Source of the DNA: DASVCN01 sp040905665
GTDB lineage: Bacteria > Deinococcota > Deinococci > Deinococcales > Trueperaceae
Reading direction: 5' to 3'
DNA: 64,000 nt
Assembly: GCA_040905665.1 (NCBI GenBank)
Contig: JBBDRD010000048.1
Location: 1-64,000 of the forward strand
Under the pieces are notes generated by a model that did not search any database, was not told where the DNA came from, and saw only the letters and a program-made list of their open reading frames with translations. The translations under genes were made by a program, and so were the position numbers. Within the stretch, counting starts at the first letter, position 1. Every line of letters begins with the position of its first letter. Positions 31,237 through 40,288 of the stretch are shown here, piece after piece.

Positions 31237-32142
31237 TCACGTCCGGCGAAAGTCACGCAATGCGATGGCAAAGAATACTACGCACATGACGACGAGGATT
31301 ATCGGTCCCGACCTGGGGTCGAACTGGTTGAAGCCGATGAAGACTCCACGCAGAGCGTCGACCGCGTATGTGATCGGATTCCACTCCACCAGGATTACCA
31401 GCCATTCAGGATAGACGAGCACCGTCTGGGAGCGAGTGAGCGCCGGATCGAGCGGAAAAATCGAGCTGGAGAGGAAGTAGAGGGGCAGAATTATCAGGTT
31501 CGAAAACACGCCGAACCCTTCGAAGCTCTTGAGTCGGTTTGCTATGACGATGCCAAGCGAAGTAAGCGCGAAGCCCACCATGAACATCAGACCGAGTCCG
31601 GAAAGTACGCTGCCGAGGGTGAGGGACACATCTGCGAAGCGAGCGAGGAACAGAACAATGAGCCCGTGGAAGAGGGCGACCGTGGTTCCGCCCAACACCT
31701 TGCCCAGCAGAATCGCGCCGCGAGACATGGGGGATACAAGTATTTCGCGCAGAAAGCCAAACTCACGATCCCAGATCACCGATATGGCTGATTGGACGGC
31801 CGTGTACATCATGTTGAGGACGATGACCGCCGGAAAGATGAACTGGAGATAGGTGTACGGAACCACGAAGCGCACCTCCCCGTACACCTCGCCGCGAAAG
31901 TAGGGGTTGAGGCCGATGCCGAGGATGAGCACCCACAGGAGTGGGCGGCTGATTCCACCGACCAACTGGCCCTTGTCGCGAACGGCACGCTTTACCTCTC
32001 GCAGCCATATCGCATATATAGCCCCCAGTTGGTATCTCACCCCTACAAGCAGCCGTGGTGAGTCACTCTTGCGACCGATTCCTGCTTCTGCCTTCATTTG
32101 CCTCACCCGTTCCTGCCGCACTGGTGACGTTACTCGTTTCAC
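31237..32142 (-). CDS. ABC-2-type permease, second quinoprotein-type module
   Basis: 301 aa from a GTG at 32142 that shares one base with the ATPase stop. Six membrane segments. The signature AISVIWDREFGFLREILVSPMS and FEGFGVFSNLIILPLYFLSSSIFP are very close to the permease at 19268-20185, so the two are paralogues. Middle gene of the minus-strand operon ATPase-permease-binding protein. Cargo unknown. Confidence 0.82.
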   Translation of the reverse strand: MKRVTSPVRQERVRQMKAEAGIGRKSDSPRLLVGVRYQLGAIYAIWLREVKRAVRDKGQLVGGISRPLLWVLILGIGLNPYFRGEVYGEVRFVVPYTYLQFIFPAVIVLNMMYTAVQSAISVIWDREFGFLREILVSPMSRGAILLGKVLGGTTVALFHGLIVLFLARFADVSLTLGSVLSGLGLMFMVGFALTSLGIVIANRLKSFEGFGVFSNLIILPLYFLSSSIFPLDPALTRSQTVLVYPEWLVILVEWNPITYAVDALRGVFIGFNQFDPRSGPIILVVMCVVFFAIALRDFRRT

Positions 32143-33131
32143 TACCGTGTGTGCTCCCCGCCTCGCTTCCCGAACTCCAAGGTACGCTCCCGGGCAGAAG
32201 CGGCCTGATCGCGCAACTCTCGCCCGGTCAGAGACAGGAACACGCTCTCCAGGCTGGGCTTCTCGACGCTCAGAGAACGGATCTTCATGCCGTACTCGGC
32301 AAGGAAGCGTTCGACAAAGTCGTCTCCAACAACATTCAGGACGACCTCGCCGTTACTTTTGGCGAGGACATCGCCATACTGTGCTGCGATCTCGTCGACT
32401 ACACCCTGATCGAGCGGCTCGATGCGAAGGACCTCCTGACCGTGAGCCGCCCTGAGGGCGTCGGGCGTGCCCTGGGCCAGGATTCGGCCGTGATCGATGA
32501 TGCACACCCTGTCACAATTCTCCACCTCGGCGATGTAGTGGGTGGTGACCAGGATAGTAAGCTCCCGCTCCCGCTGAAGTCTGGCTATGTACTCCCACAT
32601 GCGTTCACGTGATTGTGCGTCCAACCCCACCGTTGGCTCGTCGAGAAACAGAATGCGCGAGTCGTGGATCAGCGCCCGGGCAATCTCCAGCCGCCGCTTC
32701 ATCCCTGACGAGAGCGTGCTCACCAGATGGTCCCGCCACTGAGTCAACTCGACGAGCTCGAGCATCTCGCGGATACGATCGCGCCGAAGCCGCCCCGGCA
32801 CTCCGTATATTCGGCCGTGGAAATCCAGGTTCTCATATACGGTCAAGCGCGTATCAAGCGTCGAATCCTGAAAGACCACGCCTATGTTCTGTCGTGCCCG
32901 GAGGGGCTGCTTTGCCACGTCATAACCGGCAACTCGAGCGATACCTTCATCGGGAGGGTGAATGGTCGCCAGGATGTGGACGAGGGTGGTCTTTCCAGCG
33001 CCGTTTGGTCCGAGCAGGGCGAAAAGCTCTCCTCCTGCCACACCGAGGTCAACGGCGTCCAGGGCCAGCGTACGACCGTAGCGCTTGCTTACCCCTTCAA
33101 CCTCCAGGACGGAGGTAGGATTCGAATCCAT
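32142..33131 (-). CDS. ABC transporter ATP-binding protein, second quinoprotein-type module
   Basis: 329 aa. Walker A GPNGAGKT near 41-48, signature LSSGMKRRLEIARAL, Walker B ILFLDEPTVGLD and an H-loop histidine in TTHYIAEVE. The C-terminal extension (about 245-329) resembles the DUF4162-type domain of drug/antibiotic exporters and ends REL-DQAASARERTLEF. First gene of a three-gene minus-strand operon, divergent from the SsuC-like permease at 33381. Paralogue of the ATPase at 20182-20985. Confidence 0.85.
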   Translation of the reverse strand: MDSNPTSVLEVEGVSKRYGRTLALDAVDLGVAGGELFALLGPNGAGKTTLVHILATIHPPDEGIARVAGYDVAKQPLRARQNIGVVFQDSTLDTRLTVYENLDFHGRIYGVPGRLRRDRIREMLELVELTQWRDHLVSTLSSGMKRRLEIARALIHDSRILFLDEPTVGLDAQSRERMWEYIARLQRERELTILVTTHYIAEVENCDRVCIIDHGRILAQGTPDALRAAHGQEVLRIEPLDQGVVDEIAAQYGDVLAKSNGEVVLNVVGDDFVERFLAEYGMKIRSLSVEKPSLESVFLSLTGRELRDQAASARERTLEFGKRGGEHTR

Positions 33132-33380
33132 TACCCGCTCCCATCACCAACGCGCTCAGTGGGGCGCAAAGTTGCAGGAGTAGCCTAGGTCGACCGAGGC
33201 AGCTTCCTCGGGCTCTCGGCATCCTCCCAACAACGAAAGATGGTTCATCTTACAATGCCCACCTTGCTGCTGAAATCGAGGATATCTTGTGCGAGACGTC
33301 CCAATACCTAATTGAAAATGCGCGCGCCGGGTTCGTCCCGTGATACGTTTGAGCCGGGTGGATACCAAGGAGAGGCCGGG

Positions 33381-34208
33381 TTGAGACAGGCAAGCCAGAG
33401 CAAGCAGCGGGGCGTTGGTAGAAGATGGCTGAACCTCGAAAGCCTCTCGTTGGACAATTGGCTCTACCGTCCGCTTTCCCTCCTGTCGATCCTGGTCGTC
33501 TGGATCGTCTTCTCCCGAATAATGGGCGCACAGGTTCTACCAGGTCCAGTGAGCACCATGGAATTCCTTTGGGAGCAGTTGGAGCGCGGAGCGCTCACCC
33601 GTCACCTCGGTATCACGATGTACCGAGTCGTTGTCGCCTTTACCGTCGCCATGCTCCTGGGCGTGGCCCTGGGCGTGCTGATGGGAGTCTCCCGGGTAGT
33701 CGACAGACTACTGGAAGCGTGGCTGATAGTGGGCCTCACGGTCCCACGCATCATGCTGTTCGTGATCGCCTACCTGCTCATAGGCCTGAACGACACATCG
33801 GCCATCGTGGCACTGGTCATCACCGTGGTGCCCACGATCATCGTGCAGTTGCGCGAGGGTGCCCGAGCCGTCGACGGCAAACTGATCGAGATGGCGCACG
33901 CATACCGGCGCTCCAATGTCGCGATCTGGCGAAAGGTCATCTTCCCGCAGTTGCTCCCCTACTTCATCGGTACGGCGCGCGGGGCGCTCTCGCTCGCCTG
34001 GAAGATGGTCGTCCTGGCCGAGTTGCTCGGACGCACCAGCGGAGTGGGCTACCAGATAACCTTCTACTTCCAGATGTTCAACATGCGCGGAATTCTCGCC
34101 TACGGAGTGGCGATGATGCTTGTGCTGGCCGTAATCGACCTCACCTTCGTTGGTCTCATGCAGCGTTACGGCTTCCGCTGGCGGCGTTCGGGAAGGTACG
34201 CCGCCTAG
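33381..34208 (+). CDS. ABC transporter permease, SsuC/TauC-like
   Basis: About 275 aa from the TTG at 33381, chosen for its AAGGAGA ribosome site eight bases ahead; ATG 33318 is an upstream alternative without such a site. Six membrane helices with the importer EAA-loop EMAHAYRRSNVAIWRKVIFP. Four-base gap to the ATPase gene. Together with the ATPase and probably the binding protein at 24861-25850 it forms a nitrate/sulfonate/taurine-type importer. Substrate unknown; proximity to the PQQ genes suggests a nutrient or cofactor precursor linked to alcohol oxidation. Confidence 0.82.
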   Translation: MRQASQSKQRGVGRRWLNLESLSLDNWLYRPLSLLSILVVWIVFSRIMGAQVLPGPVSTMEFLWEQLERGALTRHLGITMYRVVVAFTVAMLLGVALGVLMGVSRVVDRLLEAWLIVGLTVPRIMLFVIAYLLIGLNDTSAIVALVITVVPTIIVQLREGARAVDGKLIEMAHAYRRSNVAIWRKVIFPQLLPYFIGTARGALSLAWKMVVLAELLGRTSGVGYQITFYFQMFNMRGILAYGVAMMLVLAVIDLTFVGLMQRYGFRWRRSGRYAA

Positions 34209-34211
34209 CCT

Positions 34212-35039
34212 ATGGCCGGCATTCGAGTTTCAGGTGTAAGCAAGAGCTACCTCCTGCCCGACGGCAGCGAACGAGAGGCACTGGGCCAAGTCGACCTCAC
34301 GATCGGCGACGGCGAATTCGTGTGCCTGCTGGGACCCTCCGGCTGCGGCAAGACGACGCTACTGAACATACTGAGCGGGCTAGACAGCGACTATCGGGGC
34401 ACGGTGAGATTTACCGACGTACGTTCAGGAACGAGTGGCTCACAACAAAGCGAGACGGATGTAGGAATGGGTGGGGCTGAGCCGGTATTCAGCTACATGT
34501 TTCAAGAGTCGCGGCTGCTTCCCTGGCTCACCGTGCGAGAGAACCTCCGCTTCGTTCTCGATGACGAAGACCGTGGCGTGCGGGGTGTGGCACGAATAGA
34601 CGACTGGCTCGGTCGCGTAGGGCTCGAAGGCTCCGGAAACTACTTTCCATCCCAACTGTCGGTGGGGATGCAGCAACGGGTCGCACTCATCCGCTCGCTC
34701 ATCATAGGTCCCGAGATCCTCTTCATGGACGAACCGCTCAGCTCGCTCGACGAACTCACTGCCTCGCGCATGCGCGACGAGCTGCTGAACCTTTGGACCG
34801 AACAGGTACCTACCGTGGTGTTCGTGACCCATAATCCGCTAGAGGCTGTGTATCTGGCAGACCGCGTGCTCATCATGAGCCCGGGGCCGGGCCGCATAAT
34901 CCATGAACTGCAGGTGTCCGAGGAGTTGCCGCGGCCACGGAGCTCGGAGGACACCAGGCTATGGGAGCTTTCTCGGGAGTGTGTGCGGATTTTGAAGGGG
35001 AAAGCTCGCGATCCGGCCGGTTCGGTACTTGACGTCTGA
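34212..35039 (+). CDS. ABC transporter ATP-binding protein, SsuB/TauB-like
   Basis: 275 aa. Walker A GPSGCGKTT at about 37-45, Q-loop in MFQESRLLPWLTV, signature QLSVGMQQRVALIRSL (with Val in the usual SGG position), Walker B ILFMDEPLSSLDE, and VTHNPLEAVYLADRV. All match importers of the nitrate/sulfonate/taurine class. It follows the permease by four bases. Convergent with the vWA operon; a hairpin lies between them. Confidence 0.88.
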   Translation: MAGIRVSGVSKSYLLPDGSEREALGQVDLTIGDGEFVCLLGPSGCGKTTLLNILSGLDSDYRGTVRFTDVRSGTSGSQQSETDVGMGGAEPVFSYMFQESRLLPWLTVRENLRFVLDDEDRGVRGVARIDDWLGRVGLEGSGNYFPSQLSVGMQQRVALIRSLIIGPEILFMDEPLSSLDELTASRMRDELLNLWTEQVPTVVFVTHNPLEAVYLADRVLIMSPGPGRIIHELQVSEELPRPRSSEDTRLWELSRECVRILKGKARDPAGSVLDV

Positions 35040-35082
35040 TCCCCTCCCCAGCAGGGCCTCCATCCGTCCAATGACGCGGGCT

Positions 35083-35104
35083 GGAAGGGCAGAACTGCCC
35101 CTCC
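35083..35104. terminator. Hairpin between convergent genes
   Basis: GGAAGGGCA stem pairing with TGCCCCTCC (one mismatch) around a GAAC loop, in the 90-bp gap between the SsuB-like gene and the giant vWA gene. Short stem, no clear T-run. Confidence 0.4.
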
Positions 35105-35129
35105 TCGACTCTGACTTGTAGTCGCCGGA

Positions 35130-38100
35130 TCAGGTAGTTGGCGTCGTCGTCCTACCGGTCTTACGCATCGAGCTCGAACCGGCCAAGGAGCCTACGCGCT
35201 CGCTTCGGTGTACCCGTCGGGCGTCCAGTATCAGCGCAAGCGAAATACATAAGATCGCCAGCCAGACCCACGGCCCCATCCGGGCGCTCCAGGCCAAAAC
35301 GAAGGCGGGTCGCATCTGGGTATCATCCATATTCAGCACAATCCTCCCGCCTGTTGCGTTGGCAGCACCGGATGCCACAGCCACGCGTCCCGTTTTAAAG
35401 CCCAGGCTAGAGGGGTACGGCAGGAATACGGTCCGTTCGGCTGGCGCGTAACCCCCTGCGTCGCTGAGCTGTAGCTCGGCGACAACATCGTAACGGCCGG
35501 GAACGAAAGCATCCAGGACACCCCGATAAACACCCCGACCTAGGTCGTCCAGTAGCACGGGTCCTTGAGTCTCCCCGTTCGGTGCTTGTGCCCGCACTAC
35601 GATCCTCTCTCCCTCGATGGGCGCCCCTTCGTCGTCTAAGACTCTTACCGATGCCACCAAAGCGTCACCCTCACGGCGCACGTCCAGGTTCAGACCCGGC
35701 TGTAGTACCGGCGCCGCGACCCACCGGAAGCTTTGGCGCACGAGTTCCTCGCCGAACTCGGTCCCCGTCCATGCCTCGGACCATTCGCCCGCCAGGGGAG
35801 TAGCAAGGGCGACTACACGCCCAATCCCATGACGCCACGAAGCCAGGAGAGGATCTCCGTCCGGTGTTCGGGCATGCACCTCGGCCTCCTCCTTTGGAGT
35901 AGTGCGCACGTAACCGCTCAGTTGGGGAAACGATTCCGGAAGAGTCTCGATGAACGCTGCCTCACCGGGAGCAAAAACAGGTTGAACCGGGCCCTCACGC
36001 ACAGGATTGCCAGAAAGCAGCATCGCCTCTTGAGACAGGATGCTGGGCAGTGCCCGCACGTCGTCACTACGATGAAATGAGCCGCCACCGGAGCGGGCAA
36101 TGTCTTCGAGAAGATTGACGTCAGCGCCCCGGCCCACCGCCACCGTGCTTATGGTGATGTCAGAATTCGTGATGAATGGAATCAGGTCGTCGAAAGGCGC
36201 GTGCTGTGCCAAGCCATCCGTCATAACGATCATATGCTTTGCCTCGGCGTTCGTTCCCTCCAATTGGGCGAACGCCGCTTCCAAAGCCGGGTAGAGATTG
36301 GTTCCCCCGCCAGCGGTAATCGGTTCCAGGCGCGCAGCTACATCGTCCGGCGGACCCAGGGGCTTGAGGAGATGCGCCACGTCGTCGAACAGCACGATGG
36401 AGACCTCGCTGTCCGGATGCAACAACTCGACCGCCTCTACCGTCGCTTGCTTGGTGAACGCCATGCGTGTGATTCCCTCAACGGTCTGCTGCATGCTGCC
36501 GGAGCGGTCCAGGACGAAAGCTATGGCTGCCTGCGGCTGTTCGCCCGGCACGCGCGCCGAGAGCGGCGAGAGATCCTCGAGCGGCGTGCGCAAATAACCT
36601 CCGGGACCGAAAGAGTTCCGAGCGCCCGCGATCACGAGACCACCACCGTACTCCCGCACCCACCGCTCGAGAGTCGCCTGCCGCAGCGGATGTAGATCCA
36701 CGGCGGGTACGTCCAACAAGGCAACCAAGTCATAGCTAAGATAGTCCTCGATGGAGGTTGGAAGGTCCGTAGGTCGCAAGGTATCGACTTCGAACTGGTA
36801 CTCCTGCAACAGGTCGACGAGTGTCAGGGGAGCATCCTCGCCCGCGGTTACGAGCGCCACTCGGCCCGCCGGCTCAACCTTGACGAACTGGGCAAGGGCA
36901 TCATTGGTGGCTGCTCCAGCTGGTCCCGCTGCTGCTAGTCGCGCCTGCAACAGGTACAAGCCGGCCGCCGCGGCCTCCCATGCGAACGCTCTCCCGCTTC
37001 CTGCAATCGCCTCCAGCGACTCGCCATCCACCGTCACCTCGACCCCGCGCTCAGAAGCGCCCGCCCCACTAACCCCGACTCTCAAAGTAACGGTCTCACC
37101 CGCCCTTACCACCGCAGGAACGCCGATGCTGTCGATCCATGCCTCCGCTGCGGGGGCCGACGGCGGCGGCGCTACGTCTACGGTCACCGCGCGAGCACTC
37201 AATCCGGCCAACATTCCAGAGTCTCGTTCCGGCTCATCGCCTCGCAAGCCCGCCACTATCAAGCGGCCGCCACCGGAACCGAGGCTTGCTGCTGCTAGCT
37301 CCAATGCAGCAGTCAGGTCGTAGCCCGCCGCCTGGTGACTCTCGCTGTTGACCAACGCATCTCTCGATCGAATCAGTTGGCCCGTGCCTTGTGCCAAGAC
37401 GACGGAATCGGCGCGCTCCAGAATGCTAGCCAGGGCCTCCTGACCCCCCTCGTCGGCTGCCGCGTCGGTCAATGCCCACGGATCGACGATCACGGTCGTC
37501 CTCTCCGTGAAGCGAGGGCTTGGTACCGGTACCCCCGCGGTTACCAGCAGAAGAGCGCCAACAGCGACGAAGCGCAAGGTCACCGACACCCAGTTAGACG
37601 ATGCACCGTGGACGCGACGACCGCCTCGACGCCGTCGCATGGCACGAGCGGTGTCGACTCCAATAATCAGAGCCGCCAAAAGCGCCAGTCCGCTGTCCAT
37701 TCGTTTCCACGGAAATGATGCATCGGGTTCACTCCCGAACTTCACGCCCGGCGAACCCAGATTAGTCTCGGGCCCCGCCCGCACGTCCACGACCCAACGT
37801 TCCCCGTCCACCTCATGGACGCCGATCGGATCGGCTCTCGTTTGCCCTTCCACCTCGGAGCACGAGCGTCCCAACAGGCAACGGGCGTCCGTCCAGGCAC
37901 CGTGTCGAGGCTGCGCTCCAGCCGCGAGGTCGCTAACGAAGCGAGCGAAGCCAAGCTCCCGCGCCCAGCGGCTGTCTCCTACTGACCATGCAGCCTGCAC
38001 GTCTGTACGCTGGGGCGTCGATCGGACCTGCAGAAGCGGTCCCCGATCGGAGTGCAGAAGTACCGTTGCGTCACCACTCGAGGGCAGTGAATGTGCTAGT

Positions 38101-39425
38101 CCGATCGCTCCCCCGGGAACGTCGGCAACACCAGCCCACTCCACCGTCCCAGTGCCTGACCATAGTTCCGTGGGGACCGGCATTTCTGCCCCTTGCCTTC
38201 CGTCAGCTCGAACACCGGCCAACCAGAGCACAGTAGACGCCGGACGGTTCGGCATCAGTACTCCGGGACCGACTACGGCTAGGTCGAACTCGTTTGATCC
38301 GGTTTCGCGCCGCGCCTCTTCAAGAAGCACGACCTCGGACCCGTTCAGACGGCTAAGCGCGTCGACGAGGGGCCGGGCGACCTCCCCGGCAATCAATATT
38401 CGCAGAGGGACCTGCTCACCGCGCAACAACACGCGAGCCACATTGTCAAGGGGCAGCGCATCTTCGGGAAGCCGCAAGGTTAGAACACCCGAGCCTGGAA
38501 GGCTCGTTTCGAACGCGAATGGCGTTCGCTCCCCGCGAGGACGCACAGTCAGCTCCTCCCAAGGCAATGCTCCGGCTACATCATCACTCTCGAATGTGAC
38601 CCGAATAGTGAGTGCCTCGCTTGAAGGCGGGTATGCAAGCACCTCGCCTTCTACGAGCCACTCGCCCGCGTTGGCATTAAGCGGCACCGCTCGCACCGAC
38701 GCAAGACCGTGAGTGTCGAGGTTTTCACCGACGGACGCAACCTCGACCTCCACGTTCTCATCCTGTAGCCACGGTTCGAGCACCTCCTGCATTTCAGCCG
38801 TTCCGGCCGAGTCGGTCAATACGGTTATTCGGGTTTGCTCCTCGGCCGAAACGAGGCTGCGAACTAGCTCCCGGACCCGGGATGTATGCACCGGCCCGCC
38901 GCCCACCTCAACCTCCACTGCCCTTACGGCCTCCTGCGCGGCCGCTGGGGTAGCGCCCCGCGCCAGGAGTACCTTCACGTTCTCACCGGTTCCGACAACG
39001 GAGAGAAGAGGACCGCCACGCGAGGCAGCATCGGTCGCTTCGAGCGAATCAACTGCTCGCCCTACTGCAGCCTGAAGCCTTGTGCCCTCACCGTGGGGTG
39101 ATTCCATACTTCCCGAGAGGTCGATCAGCCAAAGGTGATGATCCGCAACCTGTCCGGCGGGACGTGGACCCGCGAGTGCTGCCATAAGTGCCAATAGAGC
39201 GAGCAACTGCATCCAGAGAGAGCGGTCGAATCGCCAACTAAACCGGCGCAACGGGGCGTTTGCCCGCTTTACGTCGCGCTCCACATCCTTCCAAATGCGC
39301 AGGCTCGGAACGGTAAGCACACGGGGGTTGCGCGCGTGCCAAAGAACCAGTGGCAGCGCCAACAGCCCAAGCAACAACCACCAGGGCTGGAGTAGAGTCA
39401 CCGAATAAACCCCGCTTTGCGCCAA
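35130..39425 (-). CDS. Giant membrane protein with two von Willebrand A domains (BatA/MxaC-like fusion)
   Basis: 1431 aa. Starts with a BatA-type N-terminus: helix at 10-30, LTVPSLRIWKDV, second helix about 70-86. Then vWA domain 1 with MIDAS DLSGS (102-106). Two more helices lie near 575-590 and 620-640, the first followed by the Arg-rich RAMRRRRGGRR. After them come a degenerate vWA-like part (VIVDPWAL), an Ig-like segment and a class I amidotransferase-like fold (GGGLVIAGARNSFGPGGYL). vWA domain 2 follows with intact MIDAS DRSGS at about 972. A final helix lies near 1390. MxaC/MxaL and BatA/B are normally separate; here they appear fused. With MoxR and DUF58 this should form a periplasmic or membrane metallochaperone-type complex for quinoprotein assembly. 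Confidence 0.8.
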   Translation of the reverse strand: MAQSGVYSVTLLQPWWLLLGLLALPLVLWHARNPRVLTVPSLRIWKDVERDVKRANAPLRRFSWRFDRSLWMQLLALLALMAALAGPRPAGQVADHHLWLIDLSGSMESPHGEGTRLQAAVGRAVDSLEATDAASRGGPLLSVVGTGENVKVLLARGATPAAAQEAVRAVEVEVGGGPVHTSRVRELVRSLVSAEEQTRITVLTDSAGTAEMQEVLEPWLQDENVEVEVASVGENLDTHGLASVRAVPLNANAGEWLVEGEVLAYPPSSEALTIRVTFESDDVAGALPWEELTVRPRGERTPFAFETSLPGSGVLTLRLPEDALPLDNVARVLLRGEQVPLRILIAGEVARPLVDALSRLNGSEVVLLEEARRETGSNEFDLAVVGPGVLMPNRPASTVLWLAGVRADGRQGAEMPVPTELWSGTGTVEWAGVADVPGGAIGLAHSLPSSGDATVLLHSDRGPLLQVRSTPQRTDVQAAWSVGDSRWARELGFARFVSDLAAGAQPRHGAWTDARCLLGRSCSEVEGQTRADPIGVHEVDGERWVVDVRAGPETNLGSPGVKFGSEPDASFPWKRMDSGLALLAALIIGVDTARAMRRRRGGRRVHGASSNWVSVTLRFVAVGALLLVTAGVPVPSPRFTERTTVIVDPWALTDAAADEGGQEALASILERADSVVLAQGTGQLIRSRDALVNSESHQAAGYDLTAALELAAASLGSGGGRLIVAGLRGDEPERDSGMLAGLSARAVTVDVAPPPSAPAAEAWIDSIGVPAVVRAGETVTLRVGVSGAGASERGVEVTVDGESLEAIAGSGRAFAWEAAAAGLYLLQARLAAAGPAGAATNDALAQFVKVEPAGRVALVTAGEDAPLTLVDLLQEYQFEVDTLRPTDLPTSIEDYLSYDLVALLDVPAVDLHPLRQATLERWVREYGGGLVIAGARNSFGPGGYLRTPLEDLSPLSARVPGEQPQAAIAFVLDRSGSMQQTVEGITRMAFTKQATVEAVELLHPDSEVSIVLFDDVAHLLKPLGPPDDVAARLEPITAGGGTNLYPALEAAFAQLEGTNAEAKHMIVMTDGLAQHAPFDDLIPFITNSDITISTVAVGRGADVNLLEDIARSGGGSFHRSDDVRALPSILSQEAMLLSGNPVREGPVQPVFAPGEAAFIETLPESFPQLSGYVRTTPKEEAEVHARTPDGDPLLASWRHGIGRVVALATPLAGEWSEAWTGTEFGEELVRQSFRWVAAPVLQPGLNLDVRREGDALVASVRVLDDEGAPIEGERIVVRAQAPNGETQGPVLLDDLGRGVYRGVLDAFVPGRYDVVAELQLSDAGGYAPAERTVFLPYPSSLGFKTGRVAVASGAANATGGRIVLNMDDTQMRPAFVLAWSARMGPWVWLAILCISLALILDARRVHRSERVGSLAGSSSMRKTGRTTTPTT

Positions 39426-40288
39426 TCATCGAGGACTACGTTGGCGAGCACCTGATCGGTACGAACGGTGAGAACGCGTCCTCGAACTCCTTCCACCGAG
39501 TTCTGGAATCGTTGTCGCCAACTGTTAAACGCGCGCAGGTACGCGGCCTCGGTGGTCTCGTCCAGGGATAGATCGATGCTGTCCGCCAGCTCGGAGTCAA
39601 CGAGTCGCGTCGGGCCGGTGGTCAGTAGGTGTGGCTCTTCCTCCTCAGGCGCCAGTACTTGAATTGCCACAAGTTCGCGCCCCGTACTCGCAAACGCTCG
39701 TACTGTCGATTCAGGATCCGACGACGCCCACCAGTCGCTCAGGACAATCGTGAGGCCCGTCGAAGTCAAAGCGGCGTTACTCGCGAGCGCTACCGATCGC
39801 AGGTCGGGTTCGTTTCCGGTCGCTGGTAGGGGCCGATCCAGTCCCTTCACCAGCGTGCGAACGCCATTCGTAGAGGTGACAACGGGCCGCCAACGGAGGG
39901 CGTTGTCGGTGCCGAAGGCGCCAAGCCTCACTCGATCACCGGCGGCAATACCTACATAGGCGATCGCCGTCGCCAGCTCGGAGGCCACCTGGAGCTTGGC
40001 TGGGCTTCCGTAGTCCATCGAGGCCGAAGCATCGACCAGGACGGCAATGTCGAGGCCCCGGTCGGCCGCGAAGAGTTTCACATATGGGCGGCCGAGTCGG
40101 GCGTATGCATGTGCGTCCAGGTGGCGAAGATCGTCACCTGCGTGGTACTCCCGATGATCGGCGAACTCCATACCGGAACCTGCCAGCGTTCCTCGCCTTT
40201 CACCGTCCGGCGAGGTTGGCGAAGCCCAGCGAGACCAGAGCCGGCGGCGTGCCAGCCGCCCCAATAGCACGTCGTTGACGAGGGTCAT
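39398..40288 (-). CDS. DUF58 protein, MxaS-like
   Basis: 296 aa. The DUF58 signature FADHREYHAGDDLRHLDAHA at 42-61 is followed by a degenerate vWA fold with a MIDAS-like DASAS (in VLVDASASMDYG). In methanol oxidation clusters the corresponding gene is mxaS, between the MoxR ATPase and the vWA genes, exactly as here. Overlaps moxR by four bases and the giant vWA gene by 28. Predicted cytoplasmic or membrane-associated, acting with MoxR in assembling or inserting metal into the quinoprotein (family inference). Confidence 0.85.
   Translation of the reverse strand: MTLVNDVLLGRLARRRLWSRWASPTSPDGERRGTLAGSGMEFADHREYHAGDDLRHLDAHAYARLGRPYVKLFAADRGLDIAVLVDASASMDYGSPAKLQVASELATAIAYVGIAAGDRVRLGAFGTDNALRWRPVVTSTNGVRTLVKGLDRPLPATGNEPDLRSVALASNAALTSTGLTIVLSDWWASSDPESTVRAFASTGRELVAIQVLAPEEEEPHLLTTGPTRLVDSELADSIDLSLDETTEAAYLRAFNSWRQRFQNSVEGVRGRVLTVRTDQVLANVVLDDWRKAGFIR

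Noticed and set aside
33110..33131. GGATTCGAATCC resembling a tRNA T-loop
   Set aside because: It is the first codons of the ABC ATPase gene; no acceptor or anticodon stem can be built around it.
37507..38712. A 400-codon open frame opposite the giant vWA gene
   Set aside because: Arg/Ser/Pro-rich composition typical of GC-rich antisense frames, no signal or motif; the minus-strand frame has clear vWA domains.
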